From a bacterium 1XD21-13 (GTDB lineage: Bacteria; Bacillota; Clostridia; Lachnospirales; Lachnospiraceae), in NCBI GenBank assembly GCA_009917555.1, contig QZDX01000014.1, forward strand, positions 56,388-120,387: a DNA stretch of 64,000 nt, given 5' to 3'. The position numbers and the translations under genes were made by a program. Positions 8,074 to 16,099 of this stretch are shown here, piece by piece; the stretch's first letter is position 1, and each line of letters starts with the position of its first letter. The notes under the pieces are model-generated. The model ran no database searches and was not told the origin of the DNA. It saw only the letters and a program-made list of their open reading frames with translations.

Positions 8074-8724
8074 ATGAATCAGAGGAATTACCGGCAAGAA
8101 TTGGATCAGACAATAAAAAAGCATGTAGAGGCAGGGCAGGTGCCCAGGCTTTTACTGCATAGCTGCTGCGCTCCCTGCAGCAGCTATGTGCTGGAATATC
8201 TTTCGGAGTATTTTTCTATTACAGTGTTTTACTATAATCCGAATATATTTCCGGCTGAGGAGTATGAGATGCGGGTGAAGGAGCAGGAAGCGCTGATCGA
8301 ACGGCTTCCGGTTAAGCATAGGATTTCATTCCTGGAGGGCCCCTATGAGCAGGAACGGTTTTATGAGATGGCTAAGGGGCTTGAGAAGGAGCCGGAAGGA
8401 GGAGAGAGGTGCTTCCGCTGTTATCACCTGCGGCTTCTGGAGGCGGCACAGATGGCAAGGGCAGGCGGGTTTGATTATTTTACCACGACCCTTTCCATTA
8501 GTCCACTTAAGGATGCCCGGAAGCTTAATGAGATTGGGGAGAGGCTTGCCCGGGAGTATGGGGTGGCTTTTTTGAATAGTGATTTTAAGAAGCGGGATGG
8601 GTATAAGAGGTCTATTGAGCTGTCGAAAGAGTATGGGCTTTATCGGCAGGATTATTGTGGGTGTGTTTACTCGCTGCGGGAGAGGGAAAGGGATGTGGCT
8701 GAGCGGGAGGCTGTGTCCGTCTGA
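8074..8724 (+). CDS. queH: Epoxyqueuosine reductase QueH
   Basis: A 216-residue QueH (formerly DUF208), which carries out the last step of queuosine synthesis, epoxyqueuosine to queuosine in tRNA, as the non-orthologous replacement of QueG. The family Cys pattern is clear: HSCCAPCSS near the N-terminus, CFRCYHLRL in the middle and DYCGCVYS near the C-terminus, which bind an Fe-S cluster and a metal. ATG 8074 is preferred over GTG 8065; both have only a weak GGGATG-type site. It is monocistronic and ends at a strong terminator. No other queuosine genes are in the window. Confidence 0.92.
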   Translation: MNQRNYRQELDQTIKKHVEAGQVPRLLLHSCCAPCSSYVLEYLSEYFSITVFYYNPNIFPAEEYEMRVKEQEALIERLPVKHRISFLEGPYEQERFYEMAKGLEKEPEGGERCFRCYHLRLLEAAQMARAGGFDYFTTTLSISPLKDARKLNEIGERLAREYGVAFLNSDFKKRDGYKRSIELSKEYGLYRQDYCGCVYSLRERERDVAEREAVSV

Positions 8725-8765
8725 GAAAATGCCTCCCAGTACACGGCCTGCCTTTTCTCAGACGT
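8718..8765 (+). terminator. Terminator after queH
   Basis: The GTCTGAGAAAA arm at the end of queH pairs with TTTTCTCAGAC (about 8752-8763) across a 26-nt loop. The left arm overlaps the last codons and stop of queH. Confidence 0.65.
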
Positions 8766-8821
8766 TGTTACTTTCGCGTACAGTGTGGGGGTGCTTGAGA
8801 TAAAGTGATTTTATGGAAATC

Positions 8822-8850
8822 TTGAACATGGGCAGGAGTTGTGTTATATT
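8822..8850 (+). promoter_or_regulatory. Sigma-A promoter of argH
   Basis: TTGAAC (8822-8827), a 17-bp spacer, then TATATT (8845-8850), about 120 bp before argH. Confidence 0.75.
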
Positions 8851-8973
8851 GAAAAAAGTGTAATTGTGAAGAAACATACAGTTGCAGGAAATTAGAATAT
8901 GTGGAACCGTTTTGTGCATATTTGGGGTTAGGGAATATGGGAACGGTAGACGAAGAAAGATGAGGATATGAGT

Positions 8974-10368
8974 ATGGCACAGCTTTGGGGAGGACGCTTT
9001 ACTAAGGAGACGGATCAACTGGTCTACAATTTTAATGCGTCTATTTCTTTTGATAAGAGGTTTTATAAGCAGGATATGCTGGGCAGTATGGCGCATGTGC
9101 GGATGCTGGCGAAGCAGGGGATTCTCACGGAGGAAGAACAGGATGTGATCCTGGCCGGGATCGAGGGAATTCTCAAGGATGTGGAGTGCGGGAAGCTTGA
9201 GATCAGCGATAAGTATGAGGATATTCACAGCTTTGTGGAGGCTGTGCTGATTGACCGCATTGGAGATCCGGGGAAGAAGCTTCACACGGGGCGCAGCCGG
9301 AATGACCAGGTGGCTTTGGATATGAAGCTTTATACCAGGGATGAGATTTGTGAGATTGATGGTTTAGTGCGGGAGCTTCTTGTGGTTTTGCAGAGGCTGA
9401 TGGAGGAGCATACGCAGACGGTGATGCCAGGCTTTACCCATTTACAGAAGGCGCAGCCTATTACGCTTGCCCATCATCTGGGGGCTTATTTTGAGATGTT
9501 TAAACGGGATCGGGGGAGGCTCTTTGATATCTATGAGCGGATGAATTATTGTCCTCTGGGATCGGGAGCCTTGGCAGGGACGACCTATCCTCTTGACAGG
9601 GAGTATACGGCGGAGCTTCTGGGCTTTGAGGGAGCTACGTTGAACAGCATGGATTCCGTAGCGGATAGGGATTATCTGATTGAGCTTTTGTCGGCCCTCT
9701 CTACGATTATGATGCATTTGAGCCGGTTTTCGGAGGAGATTATTATCTGGAATACCAACGAGTATCGGTTTGTGGAGATTGATGACGCCTACAGTACAGG
9801 AAGCAGTATTATGCCTCAGAAGAAAAATCCGGATATTGCGGAGCTGGTCCGGGGGAAGACGGGACGGGTGTATGGTGCGCTGATTTCCCTCCTTACTACA
9901 ATGAAAGGGCTGCCCCTTGCCTACAATAAGGACATGCAGGAGGATAAGGAACTGACCTTTGACGCCTTTGACACAGTGAAGGGGTGTCTGGCCCTCTTTA
10001 CGGGGATGCTGGATACCATGAAGTTCAACAAGCCTCAGATGGCGGCAAGTGCGAGAAACGGCTTTACCAATGCTACGGATGCTGCAGATTACCTGGTAAA
10101 TCACGGGGTGCCTTTTCGGGATGCCCATGGGGTGATTGGACGGCTGGTGCTCTACTGTATTGAGCAGGGTAAGGCTATAGAGGAATTGAGTCTGGAGGAG
10201 CTTAAGGGCATCAGTCTGGTCTTTGAGGAGGATATTTATGAGGCTGTCAGTATGGATACCTGCGTGAATAAGAGGCTGACCCTGGGGGCGCCTGGGGAGA
10301 GGGCTATGGAGCAGGTGATTCAAAGGAACCGGGAGTGGCTGGAGGCGCATGGGAAATTAGTGGATTGA
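8974..10368 (+). CDS. argH: Argininosuccinate lyase
   Basis: Cleaves argininosuccinate to arginine and fumarate, the last step of arginine synthesis. It is 464 residues long, the usual length for the fumarase/aspartase superfamily enzyme. MAQLWGGRF is the classic N-terminus, [10 protein letters not shown] at about 105 is the substrate loop, and the signature [12 protein letters not shown] (about 278) holds the catalytic Ser. The ATG at 8974 is chosen over 8968 because GAGG at 8962-8965 is correctly spaced only for the former. It stands alone here: argG and the other arg genes are elsewhere. It has its own promoter and a downstream terminator. Confidence 0.95.
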   Translation: MAQLWGGRFTKETDQLVYNFNASISFDKRFYKQDMLGSMAHVRMLAKQGILTEEEQDVILAGIEGILKDVECGKLEISDKYEDIHSFVEAVLIDRIGDPGKKLHTGRSRNDQVALDMKLYTRDEICEIDGLVRELLVVLQRLMEEHTQTVMPGFTHLQKAQPITLAHHLGAYFEMFKRDRGRLFDIYERMNYCPLGSGALAGTTYPLDREYTAELLGFEGATLNSMDSVADRDYLIELLSALSTIMMHLSRFSEEIIIWNTNEYRFVEIDDAYSTGSSIMPQKKNPDIAELVRGKTGRVYGALISLLTTMKGLPLAYNKDMQEDKELTFDAFDTVKGCLALFTGMLDTMKFNKPQMAASARNGFTNATDAADYLVNHGVPFRDAHGVIGRLVLYCIEQGKAIEELSLEELKGISLVFEEDIYEAVSMDTCVNKRLTLGAPGERAMEQVIQRNREWLEAHGKLVD

Positions 10369-10436
10369 TCATGGATATAGAGTGCTTTGAAAAGAATTAA
10401 TTGCATGTTTGAAAAAACATTCAGTCCGATAGGTTC

Positions 10437-10461
10437 GGTTATTTATCAAATGCTATACTGG
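10437..10461. repeat. Half-copy of palindromic repeat found at 50402
   Basis: GGTTATTTATCAAATGCTATACTGG matches one arm of the palindrome at 50402-50456 (read on the opposite strand) with about three transitions over 24 bp. The second arm is missing here. Confidence 0.5.
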
Positions 10462-10498
10462 AAAACTGGTTCCATTAGGGTTGAAAACAGATTAAACA

Positions 10499-10536
10499 AC
10501 AGATCTTGTACGCAAAATCACAAGGTCTGTTTTTGT
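10499..10536 (+). terminator. Terminator of argH
   Basis: ACAGATCTTGT (10499-10509) pairs with ACAAGGTCTGT (10520-10530), followed by TTTTGTTT. Confidence 0.8.
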
Positions 10537-10617
10537 TTGATGTGGAAGCGTGCTTTCTGACAATGCCTGTCCAAATCTGTCAAAAAATACAAAGAAATTT
10601 GACTAATCATAGATTTT

Positions 10618-10646
10618 TTTACATAAGTATGGTAAAGTGTTAAATA
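10618..10646 (+). promoter_or_regulatory. Candidate promoter of the rnf operon
   Basis: TTTACA (10618-10623), a 17-bp spacer, TAAATA (10641-10646). It would give a leader of about 140 nt that contains the two small family B hairpins. Confidence 0.5.
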
Positions 10647-10663
10647 AATGAAATGGCAGGAAA

Positions 10664-10761
10664 ACAGTAAATCTTGTTACAGCACCAGAAAGATTTGCGG
10701 AACTAGAAAACAGTAATCTTTTCTTTTAGATAAAGGGCACTGTGGAAAAGATTACGGAACT
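10664..10761 (+). repeat. Two tandem small family B elements in the rnf leader
   Basis: Unit 1: ACAGTA, stem AAATCTT (10669-10675) with AAGATTT (10690-10696), then GCGGAACT. Unit 2: ACAGTA, stem GTAATCTTTTC (10713-10723) with GAAAAGATTAC (10745-10755), internal GGCAC...GTGGAAA, then GGAACT (10756-10761). Both keep the family ends while the stems differ. Confidence 0.7.
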
Positions 10762-10791
10762 ATATATAGAAAGAAAGGGAAAAGAGTGCTT

Positions 10792-12126
10792 ATGTTAAGA
10801 AAAACATTTCAAGGAGGCGTGCACCCGGCGGACGGAAAGGAATTTGCCAGGAATGTGCCTTACCGCACCTATCTCCCCAAAGGAGATCTGGTTTTCCCGC
10901 TGAATCAGCATATTGGAAAGCCGGCCAGACCGGTGGTGCAAAAGGGGGATCTGGTTCTTGCGGGACAGCTTCTTGCGGAGGCAGACGGCTTTGTGTCGGC
11001 CAACATTGTCAGCTCCTGCTCCGGCAAGGTGAAAGCGCTGGAAAACCGCAAGACGGTAGCCGGTCTGTCCGTTCCCTGTATTGTGGTGGAAAATGACAGC
11101 AGCTATACCCTGGCCGACGGCGTTGGAGCAGAAACCGACGCTGCAAATCTCACAGGCCAGGAGATTCTGGATAAGATTAAGGCGGCGGGCATCATCGGCC
11201 TGGGAGGGGCAGGCTTCCCCACCCATGTGAAGCTGGCGCCGAAAAATCCCCAGGAGATCGAATACGTTATTGCCAACGGCGCAGAGTGCGAGCCCTATAT
11301 TACCTGTGACGATCAGCTGATGCGAACCAAAGGCAGCGAGATTGTGGAGGGCCTGAAAATCATGCTGCGGCTGTTCCCCAATGCCGAGGGCGTGATTCTC
11401 ATTGAGGAAAATAAGCCGGAGGCTATCAAGGCTATGGAGCAGGCTTGTGTCGGACAGGAGAGGGTCCGGGTTCAGGCAGTACAAACCAAGTACCCCCAGG
11501 GGGGTGAGCGTTCCATCATCAGTGTGGTGGCCGGGAAGCATTTGAAGCTTGGGATGCTTCCGGCGGACGCAGGCTGCGTGGTGGACAACGTAGCCACAGT
11601 CCATGCCATTTACCGGGCCGTGTGCAAGTCGGAGCCGGTGATGGAGCGGGGCTTTACGGTGTCGGGGGACGGGGTCAAGAGCCCCTGCAACCTGATGGTG
11701 CGGATTGGAACCAGCTTTTCGGAGGTCCTTCTGGAAGCCGGAGGCATCCCGGAGGGTGTGAAAGCCAAAAAACTTCTCTGCGGCGGCCCTATGATGGGCA
11801 TTGCCCTAGCCTCCCTGGATGTTCCCATTTGCAAAAATAACAATGCGCTGACGGTTCTCTGTACGGACCCGGTGGAGGAGGCACAAAAGGCTCAGACTGC
11901 CTGCCTGCGCTGCGGGCGCTGCAATCAGGTCTGTCCTCTGGGGCTGACGCCGCAGATGATGGCTGTGGCTGCGGAGAAGAAAAATTATGAGCGCTATGAA
12001 AAGAAGCTGTATGGCCTGGAGTGTATTGCCTGCGGCTCTTGCACCTATATCTGCCCGGCAAAGCGGCCTTTGATGCAGCTCTTTAAGCAGGCAAAGGCTG
12101 AGATTATGGCAGCCAAGAGAAAATAG
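10792..12126 (+). CDS. rnfC: Rnf complex subunit RnfC
   Basis: A 444-residue peripheral subunit of the Rnf ferredoxin:NAD+ oxidoreductase, carrying the NADH/FMN site at the inner face of the membrane. GLGGAGFPTHVKL (about 134-146) is the flavin/NADH-binding glycine-rich loop shared with Nqo1/NuoF, and two 4Fe-4S motifs CLRCGRCNQVCP (about 371) and CIACGSCTYICP (about 411) lie near the C-terminus. ATG 10792 is preferred over GTG 10786. First gene of the operon C-DG-E-A-B. The long C-terminal extension of some RnfC proteins is absent. Confidence 0.95.
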   Translation: MLRKTFQGGVHPADGKEFARNVPYRTYLPKGDLVFPLNQHIGKPARPVVQKGDLVLAGQLLAEADGFVSANIVSSCSGKVKALENRKTVAGLSVPCIVVENDSSYTLADGVGAETDAANLTGQEILDKIKAAGIIGLGGAGFPTHVKLAPKNPQEIEYVIANGAECEPYITCDDQLMRTKGSEIVEGLKIMLRLFPNAEGVILIEENKPEAIKAMEQACVGQERVRVQAVQTKYPQGGERSIISVVAGKHLKLGMLPADAGCVVDNVATVHAIYRAVCKSEPVMERGFTVSGDGVKSPCNLMVRIGTSFSEVLLEAGGIPEGVKAKKLLCGGPMMGIALASLDVPICKNNNALTVLCTDPVEEAQKAQTACLRCGRCNQVCPLGLTPQMMAVAAEKKNYERYEKKLYGLECIACGSCTYICPAKRPLMQLFKQAKAEIMAAKRK

Positions 12127-12136
12127 GGGGGCAAAT

Positions 12137-13678
12137 ATGATGAACGAATTATACAATGTTTCTTCCAGTCCGCACGTGAGAAACAGGCTGACTACGGGCA
12201 AGGCCATGTACCAGGTGATTCTGTCCCTGATGCCGGCCACCATATTTGGTATCTACCGATTCGGAACAGGGGCATTTCTGGTGATTGCGGCCTCGGTTCT
12301 CTCTGCGGTGCTCACGGAATATCTGTTTGACCGGATTACGAAGAGGCCCGGCACGGTGGGGGACGGAAGTGCGGTTGTAACGGGACTTCTTCTGGCTTTA
12401 TGCCTCCCTGCCTATGAGCCTCTCTATGTACCCTGTTTGGGAAGCATTTTTGCCATTTTATTTGTGAAGTGCTTTTTCGGTGGTCTGGGGCACAATTTTA
12501 TGAATCCCGCCCTGGCAGGTCGCTGCTTTCTGCTGATCTCTTTCAGCGGGGTGGTGGCTGATTTTTCCCTGGACGGAATGAGCTCGGCAACACCTTTAGA
12601 GGCGCTGGCCTCCGGGCAGCCGGTGGATGTGATGGATGCTTTCTTAGGGGTTGGAAATGGCGTAATCGGATGCTCCATTCTGGCCCTGTGTATCGGAGGC
12701 ATTTATCTTTTGGCAGTCCGGGCTATTACCTATGAGATTCCTCTGGCAACTCTGGTGTCCTTTTCGGTGTTCCTGGCGCTGTTCGGCGGCCGTGGGCTGG
12801 ACCTAGAGTTTATTGTGCTGCATCTGGTGTCCGGCGGCATTGTGATGGGGGCGCTGTTTATGGCGACGGACCCGGTGACCAGTCCGGTGACGCCCAAGGG
12901 ACAGCTTATTTTTGGCTGCCTGATTGGTATCCTAAGCGGCATTTTCCGGGTGTACGGGAGTGCGCCGGATTCTGCCAGCTACGCCATTATTATTGCAAAT
13001 ATGGCAGTTCCCTTGATTGACGAGATTTCCGTTCCGGTGCCTTTTGGACTTCGAAAGCCCAGGGAGGGAAAGCGAGGGATTCCCAAATCTGCGATAATTC
13101 TCTGTGTGATTACCCTGATTGCGGGGGCGGCGCTTAGCAGTGTCTATGAGATGACGGAGGAGCAGATAGCGGTGCAAAAGGCAGAGGCAAAGGCGGCATC
13201 CTACCGGGAGGTGTGTCCCGACGCTGCGGAATTTTCCTATGATGAGGAAATCAATGGAGCTATCGAGGCCCTGGAGGGTGAGGTCTACGGCACAGACTTT
13301 GGCAAAGCCTATATCAATGAGGTGGCTGTGGGCGTGGACGCTGGCGGCGTACCGGTGGGCTATGTGATCAGTGCCACCAGCGGCGATGGCTTTGAGGGAA
13401 ATGTCACCCTGTCGGTGTGCATTTTGACGGACGGAACGGTAAACGGCATTGCATTTACGGAGCTTAACGAGACCGCAGGCATGGGAATGCTCTGCGCTGA
13501 GGAGGCATTTAAGGGCCAGTTCGCAGGGGTGAATGTGGAGCGGTTTACCTTGAACAAGGCGGGAGATTCTACGGCGGACAATGAGATTGACAGTGTATCC
13601 GGCGCCTCCACCTCCTCCGGGGCGGTGGTCAATGCGGTGAATGCGGCTCTGGATTTCTTTGGGAAATACATCAAATAA
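12137..13678 (+). CDS. rnfDG: Fused RnfD-RnfG subunit of the Rnf complex
   Basis: One 513-residue reading frame holds two proteins that are normally separate. Residues 1 to about 305 are RnfD: multiple membrane segments with the flavinylation motif DGMSSATP (146-153, Thr152 the expected FMN acceptor). A membrane helix at about 318-335 (SAIILCVITLIAGAALSSVY) opens the RnfG part, an extracytoplasmic FMN-binding domain with DSVSGAS (485-491, Ser491 or Thr492 as acceptor). The gene order, exactly where rnfD and rnfG would be, supports a true fusion. No stop or internal ribosome site is seen at the joint (about 13060). ApbE, needed for flavin attachment, is not in the window. Confidence 0.93.
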   Translation: MMNELYNVSSSPHVRNRLTTGKAMYQVILSLMPATIFGIYRFGTGAFLVIAASVLSAVLTEYLFDRITKRPGTVGDGSAVVTGLLLALCLPAYEPLYVPCLGSIFAILFVKCFFGGLGHNFMNPALAGRCFLLISFSGVVADFSLDGMSSATPLEALASGQPVDVMDAFLGVGNGVIGCSILALCIGGIYLLAVRAITYEIPLATLVSFSVFLALFGGRGLDLEFIVLHLVSGGIVMGALFMATDPVTSPVTPKGQLIFGCLIGILSGIFRVYGSAPDSASYAIIIANMAVPLIDEISVPVPFGLRKPREGKRGIPKSAIILCVITLIAGAALSSVYEMTEEQIAVQKAEAKAASYREVCPDAAEFSYDEEINGAIEALEGEVYGTDFGKAYINEVAVGVDAGGVPVGYVISATSGDGFEGNVTLSVCILTDGTVNGIAFTELNETAGMGMLCAEEAFKGQFAGVNVERFTLNKAGDSTADNEIDSVSGASTSSGAVVNAVNAALDFFGKYIK

Positions 13679-13690
13679 GGGGGGAAAGAA

Positions 13691-14365
13691 ATGAAACCGT
13701 GTATGGAGCGTATTTATAATGGTATTTTAAAGGAAAATCCAGCGCTGGTGCTAATGCTCGGCATGTGTCCCACCCTGGCGGTTACTACCTCGGCCATCAA
13801 TGGATTTGGCATGGGAGTGTCCACCCTGGCGGTGCTGGTGGTGTCCAACCTGGTGATTTCCCTTTTGCGAAAGGTGATTCCTGACGAGGTCCGGCTTCCG
13901 GCTTATATTGTGATTGTGGCTTCCCTGGTTACGGTGGTGGAGCTTTTGACAGAGGCTTATGTTCCGGCACTTTACAGTGCCCTTGGAATCTACATTCCTC
14001 TGATTGTGGTGAATTGTATTATCCTGGGGCGGGCGGAGGCATTTGCCTCTAAGAATCCTCCCATGCTCTCTGCCATGGACGGCGTGGGGATGGGCCTGGG
14101 CTTTACCATTGCCCTGACGGTGATTGGACTTGTTCGGGAGCTTTTGGGGGCGGGTACGGCCTTTGGCTTTGAGGTGATGCCGGATTCCTTTGCGCCCATT
14201 GCTATTTTTATCAAGGCGCCGGGGGCATTTCTGGTGCTGATGATCATTATTATGATTATGAATGCGGTACATATCAATACCAGGGCAAATAAGGTGGTGG
14301 AGGGCTGCGACGGCTGCTGCGCCACATGTGCAAAGACCTGTGATACCGGGAAAGGAGAGAGCTAG
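13691..14365 (+). CDS. rnfE: Rnf complex subunit RnfE
   Basis: A 224-residue integral membrane subunit with about six hydrophobic helices, paralogous to RnfA; together they form the membrane electron and ion path. The N-terminus ERIYNGILKENPALVLMLGMCPTLAVT is typical, with the conserved Cys in the first helix that takes part in an intramembrane Fe-S centre. The C-terminus has an extra Cys-rich tail, EGCDGCCATCAKTC (about 205-219), beyond the last helix. RBS GGGGGGAAAG precedes the ATG. It lies between rnfDG (12-bp gap) and rnfA (3-bp gap), so translation is probably coupled. Confidence 0.95.
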   Translation: MKPCMERIYNGILKENPALVLMLGMCPTLAVTTSAINGFGMGVSTLAVLVVSNLVISLLRKVIPDEVRLPAYIVIVASLVTVVELLTEAYVPALYSALGIYIPLIVVNCIILGRAEAFASKNPPMLSAMDGVGMGLGFTIALTVIGLVRELLGAGTAFGFEVMPDSFAPIAIFIKAPGAFLVLMIIIMIMNAVHINTRANKVVEGCDGCCATCAKTCDTGKGES

Positions 14366-14368
14366 AAA

Positions 14369-14944
14369 ATGACTTCGCTGATTATGATTGTAATTTCAAC
14401 GGCATTGATTAACAATGTGGTGCTGAACCAATTTTTGGGCATCTGTTCCTTTTTGGGGGTGTCCAGGCAGATTAAGACCTCCGCAAGCCTGGGGGGAGCG
14501 GTTATCTTTGTCATCACTATATCCTCTGCGGTGGCAAGCCTTTTGTATGATTTTGTTCTGGTTCCTCTGCATCTTACCTATCTGAAAACCATTGTATTTA
14601 TTTTGGTGATTGCGGCGCTGGTGCAGATGGTGGAGATGTTTTTGAAGAAGACCTCACGGGCCGTTTATCAGGCGCTTGGCATTTACCTGCCTCTGATTAC
14701 AACCAACTGTGCGGTTCTGGGCGTGGCCCTGACCAATGTGCAGAACGGCTACAATCTGCTGGAGAGCGTGCTGGCCGGCTTTGGAACGGCGGTGGGCTAT
14801 ACGGTTGCCATTGTGCTTCTGGCCGGCATCCGGGAGCGGATTGACGAGGATGTGATTCCTGCGCCCCTGCGGGGAGCGCCCATTGTGCTCCTCTGTGCGG
14901 TGCTGATGGCTATTGCGTTTATGGGGTTTGGAGGATTGTCATAA
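14369..14944 (+). CDS. rnfA: Rnf complex subunit RnfA
   Basis: A 191-residue membrane subunit, the standard length for RnfA (about 190), with six hydrophobic helices. LINNVVLNQFLGICSFLGVS near the N-terminus and TTNCAVLGVAL in the middle are the two Cys-bearing half-helix segments that, with RnfE, bind a shared Fe-S cluster in the membrane. It follows rnfE by 3 bp with GGAGAG overlapping the end of rnfE. The next gene, rnfB, is separated by 191 bp occupied by a family A element, an unusual break inside an otherwise tight operon. Confidence 0.95.
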   Translation: MTSLIMIVISTALINNVVLNQFLGICSFLGVSRQIKTSASLGGAVIFVITISSAVASLLYDFVLVPLHLTYLKTIVFILVIAALVQMVEMFLKKTSRAVYQALGIYLPLITTNCAVLGVALTNVQNGYNLLESVLAGFGTAVGYTVAIVLLAGIRERIDEDVIPAPLRGAPIVLLCAVLMAIAFMGFGGLS

Positions 14945-14945
14945 A

Positions 14946-15130
14946 ACTGGAAGAGTCCAGCTAAGAAATGTCAAGCATTTTAAAAAAAATTCTGCTGGAC
15001 AGCAAAGTCACAAAGGCGCACGAGAGGAACTTTTATGAGTGTCCTTTCGAATAAAAGTTTCTCTCATTACAGGTGTGTCGAAGTGACTTTGCCCTTTAGC
15101 GCTGTCGCGCAGCGACTTAGAATAGGAGGA
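14946..15130 (+). repeat. Structured element family A (copy 1), leader of rnfB
   Basis: Left stem GTCCAGC (14955-14961)/GCTGGAC (14994-15000). Nested long hairpin: P1 15002-15011/15083-15092 (10 bp), P2 15015-15021/15073-15079, P3 15022-15036/15051-15065 (15 bp, one wobble). Then hairpin GTCGC-GCA-GCGAC (15104-15116) and AGGAGG (15124-15129), which is the ribosome site of rnfB. A 32-codon frame (15035-15133, starting MSVLSNKSFS) ends 2 nt before rnfB. Confidence 0.9.
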
Positions 15131-15135
15131 TAAGG

Positions 15136-15924
15136 ATGGCTGGAATTGTAATAGCAACTCTCATTGTGGGAGTGATCGGGCTTTTGATTGGTGCCGCCCT
15201 GGTGGCTGCCGGAAAGAAGTTTTATGTGGAGGTTGACGAGCGGGAGGCCCTTGTCCGGGAATGCCTGCCGGGAAATAATTGCGGCGGCTGCGGCCAGGCC
15301 GGCTGTGATGCGGCTGCTGCGGCGATTGTAAAGGGCGAGGCAGAGGTGAATGTCTGCCCTGTCTGCAGCCAGGAGGCTGTTGAGAAAATCAGTGCAATTA
15401 TGGGAGTGGACGCAGCAGCTACTGTGAAGAAAAGGGCTTTTGTCCGCTGCCTGGGGACCTGTGAGAAGACTTCCGTTAAATGCAATTATGTGGGGATTCA
15501 CGACTGCCGTTCTGCGGTTCTGTCCGGTCTGTCGGTCTGGGAATGCGACTATGGCTGCCTTGGCTTTGGCTCCTGTGTGGAAGCCTGCGCTTTTGACGCT
15601 CTCCATGTCAAGGAGGGCGCGGCTGTGGTGGACCCGGAGAAGTGTACGGGCTGCGGCCGCTGTGCCGCTGTGTGTCCCAAGAATCTCATTGAGCTCATCC
15701 GCAGTGATACAAAGGCTGCCGTTGCCTGCTCCAGCAGGGCCAGAGGGCCGGAGGTGAAAAAGGTGTGCGCTGCAGGCTGCCTTGGCTGTAAGCTCTGCAC
15801 GAAGCAGTGCGAGGCGGAGGCCATTCAGGTGGAGGGAAACCTGGCTCATATTGATTATGAGAAATGCGTGGGCTGTGAGAAATGTATGGAGAAGTGCCCG
15901 GCTAAGGTGATTGTGCGATTATAA
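15136..15924 (+). CDS. rnfB: Rnf complex subunit RnfB
   Basis: A 262-residue ferredoxin-accepting subunit of Rnf. One N-terminal membrane helix (about 3-25), then a 4Fe-4S domain NCGGCGQAGCDA...NVCPV (about 50-77), and further cluster motifs CTGCGRCAAVCP (about 172), CLGCKLCTKQC (about 216) and CVGCEKCMEKCP (about 246), plus a Cys pair CLGTCEKTSVKC (about 112-123). It takes electrons from reduced ferredoxin and passes them inward. AGGAGG supplied by the upstream family A element is 6 bp from the ATG. Last gene of the operon, followed by a terminator. Confidence 0.95.
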   Translation: MAGIVIATLIVGVIGLLIGAALVAAGKKFYVEVDEREALVRECLPGNNCGGCGQAGCDAAAAAIVKGEAEVNVCPVCSQEAVEKISAIMGVDAAATVKKRAFVRCLGTCEKTSVKCNYVGIHDCRSAVLSGLSVWECDYGCLGFGSCVEACAFDALHVKEGAAVVDPEKCTGCGRCAAVCPKNLIELIRSDTKAAVACSSRARGPEVKKVCAAGCLGCKLCTKQCEAEAIQVEGNLAHIDYEKCVGCEKCMEKCPAKVIVRL

Positions 15925-15945
15925 GATATTAGGAAGTATTTAATC

Positions 15946-16006
15946 AGAAAAAGATACTGTTTGATAGATCCAAATAGATCATTGAACGGTGTCTTTTTAC
16001 TTTTTG
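15946..16006 (+). terminator. Terminator of the rnf operon
   Basis: AAAAAGATAC (about 15948-15958) pairs with GGTGTCTTTTT with wobbles across a 30-nt loop, followed by ACTTTTTGC. Confidence 0.6.
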
Positions 16007-16099
16007 CTTTTCTGGAATTTTACATAGAAAAAATTATCGGGTTGTAGTACAATATAATTTAATCCAAAGAAATTTGCACCTTTGAAGGAGGAAGCTTTT

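Larger units (their letters stand above)
10369..10791. other. argH-rnfC intergenic region
   Basis: This 423-bp gap contains no gene. In order it holds a half-copy of a palindromic repeat (10437-10461), the argH terminator (10499-10536), a candidate promoter (10618-10646) and two tandem mini-copies of the family B element (10664-10704 and 10710-10761) in the rnf leader. Confidence 0.7.

Noticed and set aside
8758..9285. 175-codon minus-strand frame before argH
   Set aside because: Antisense to the argH promoter and coding sequence, with shadow-type composition.
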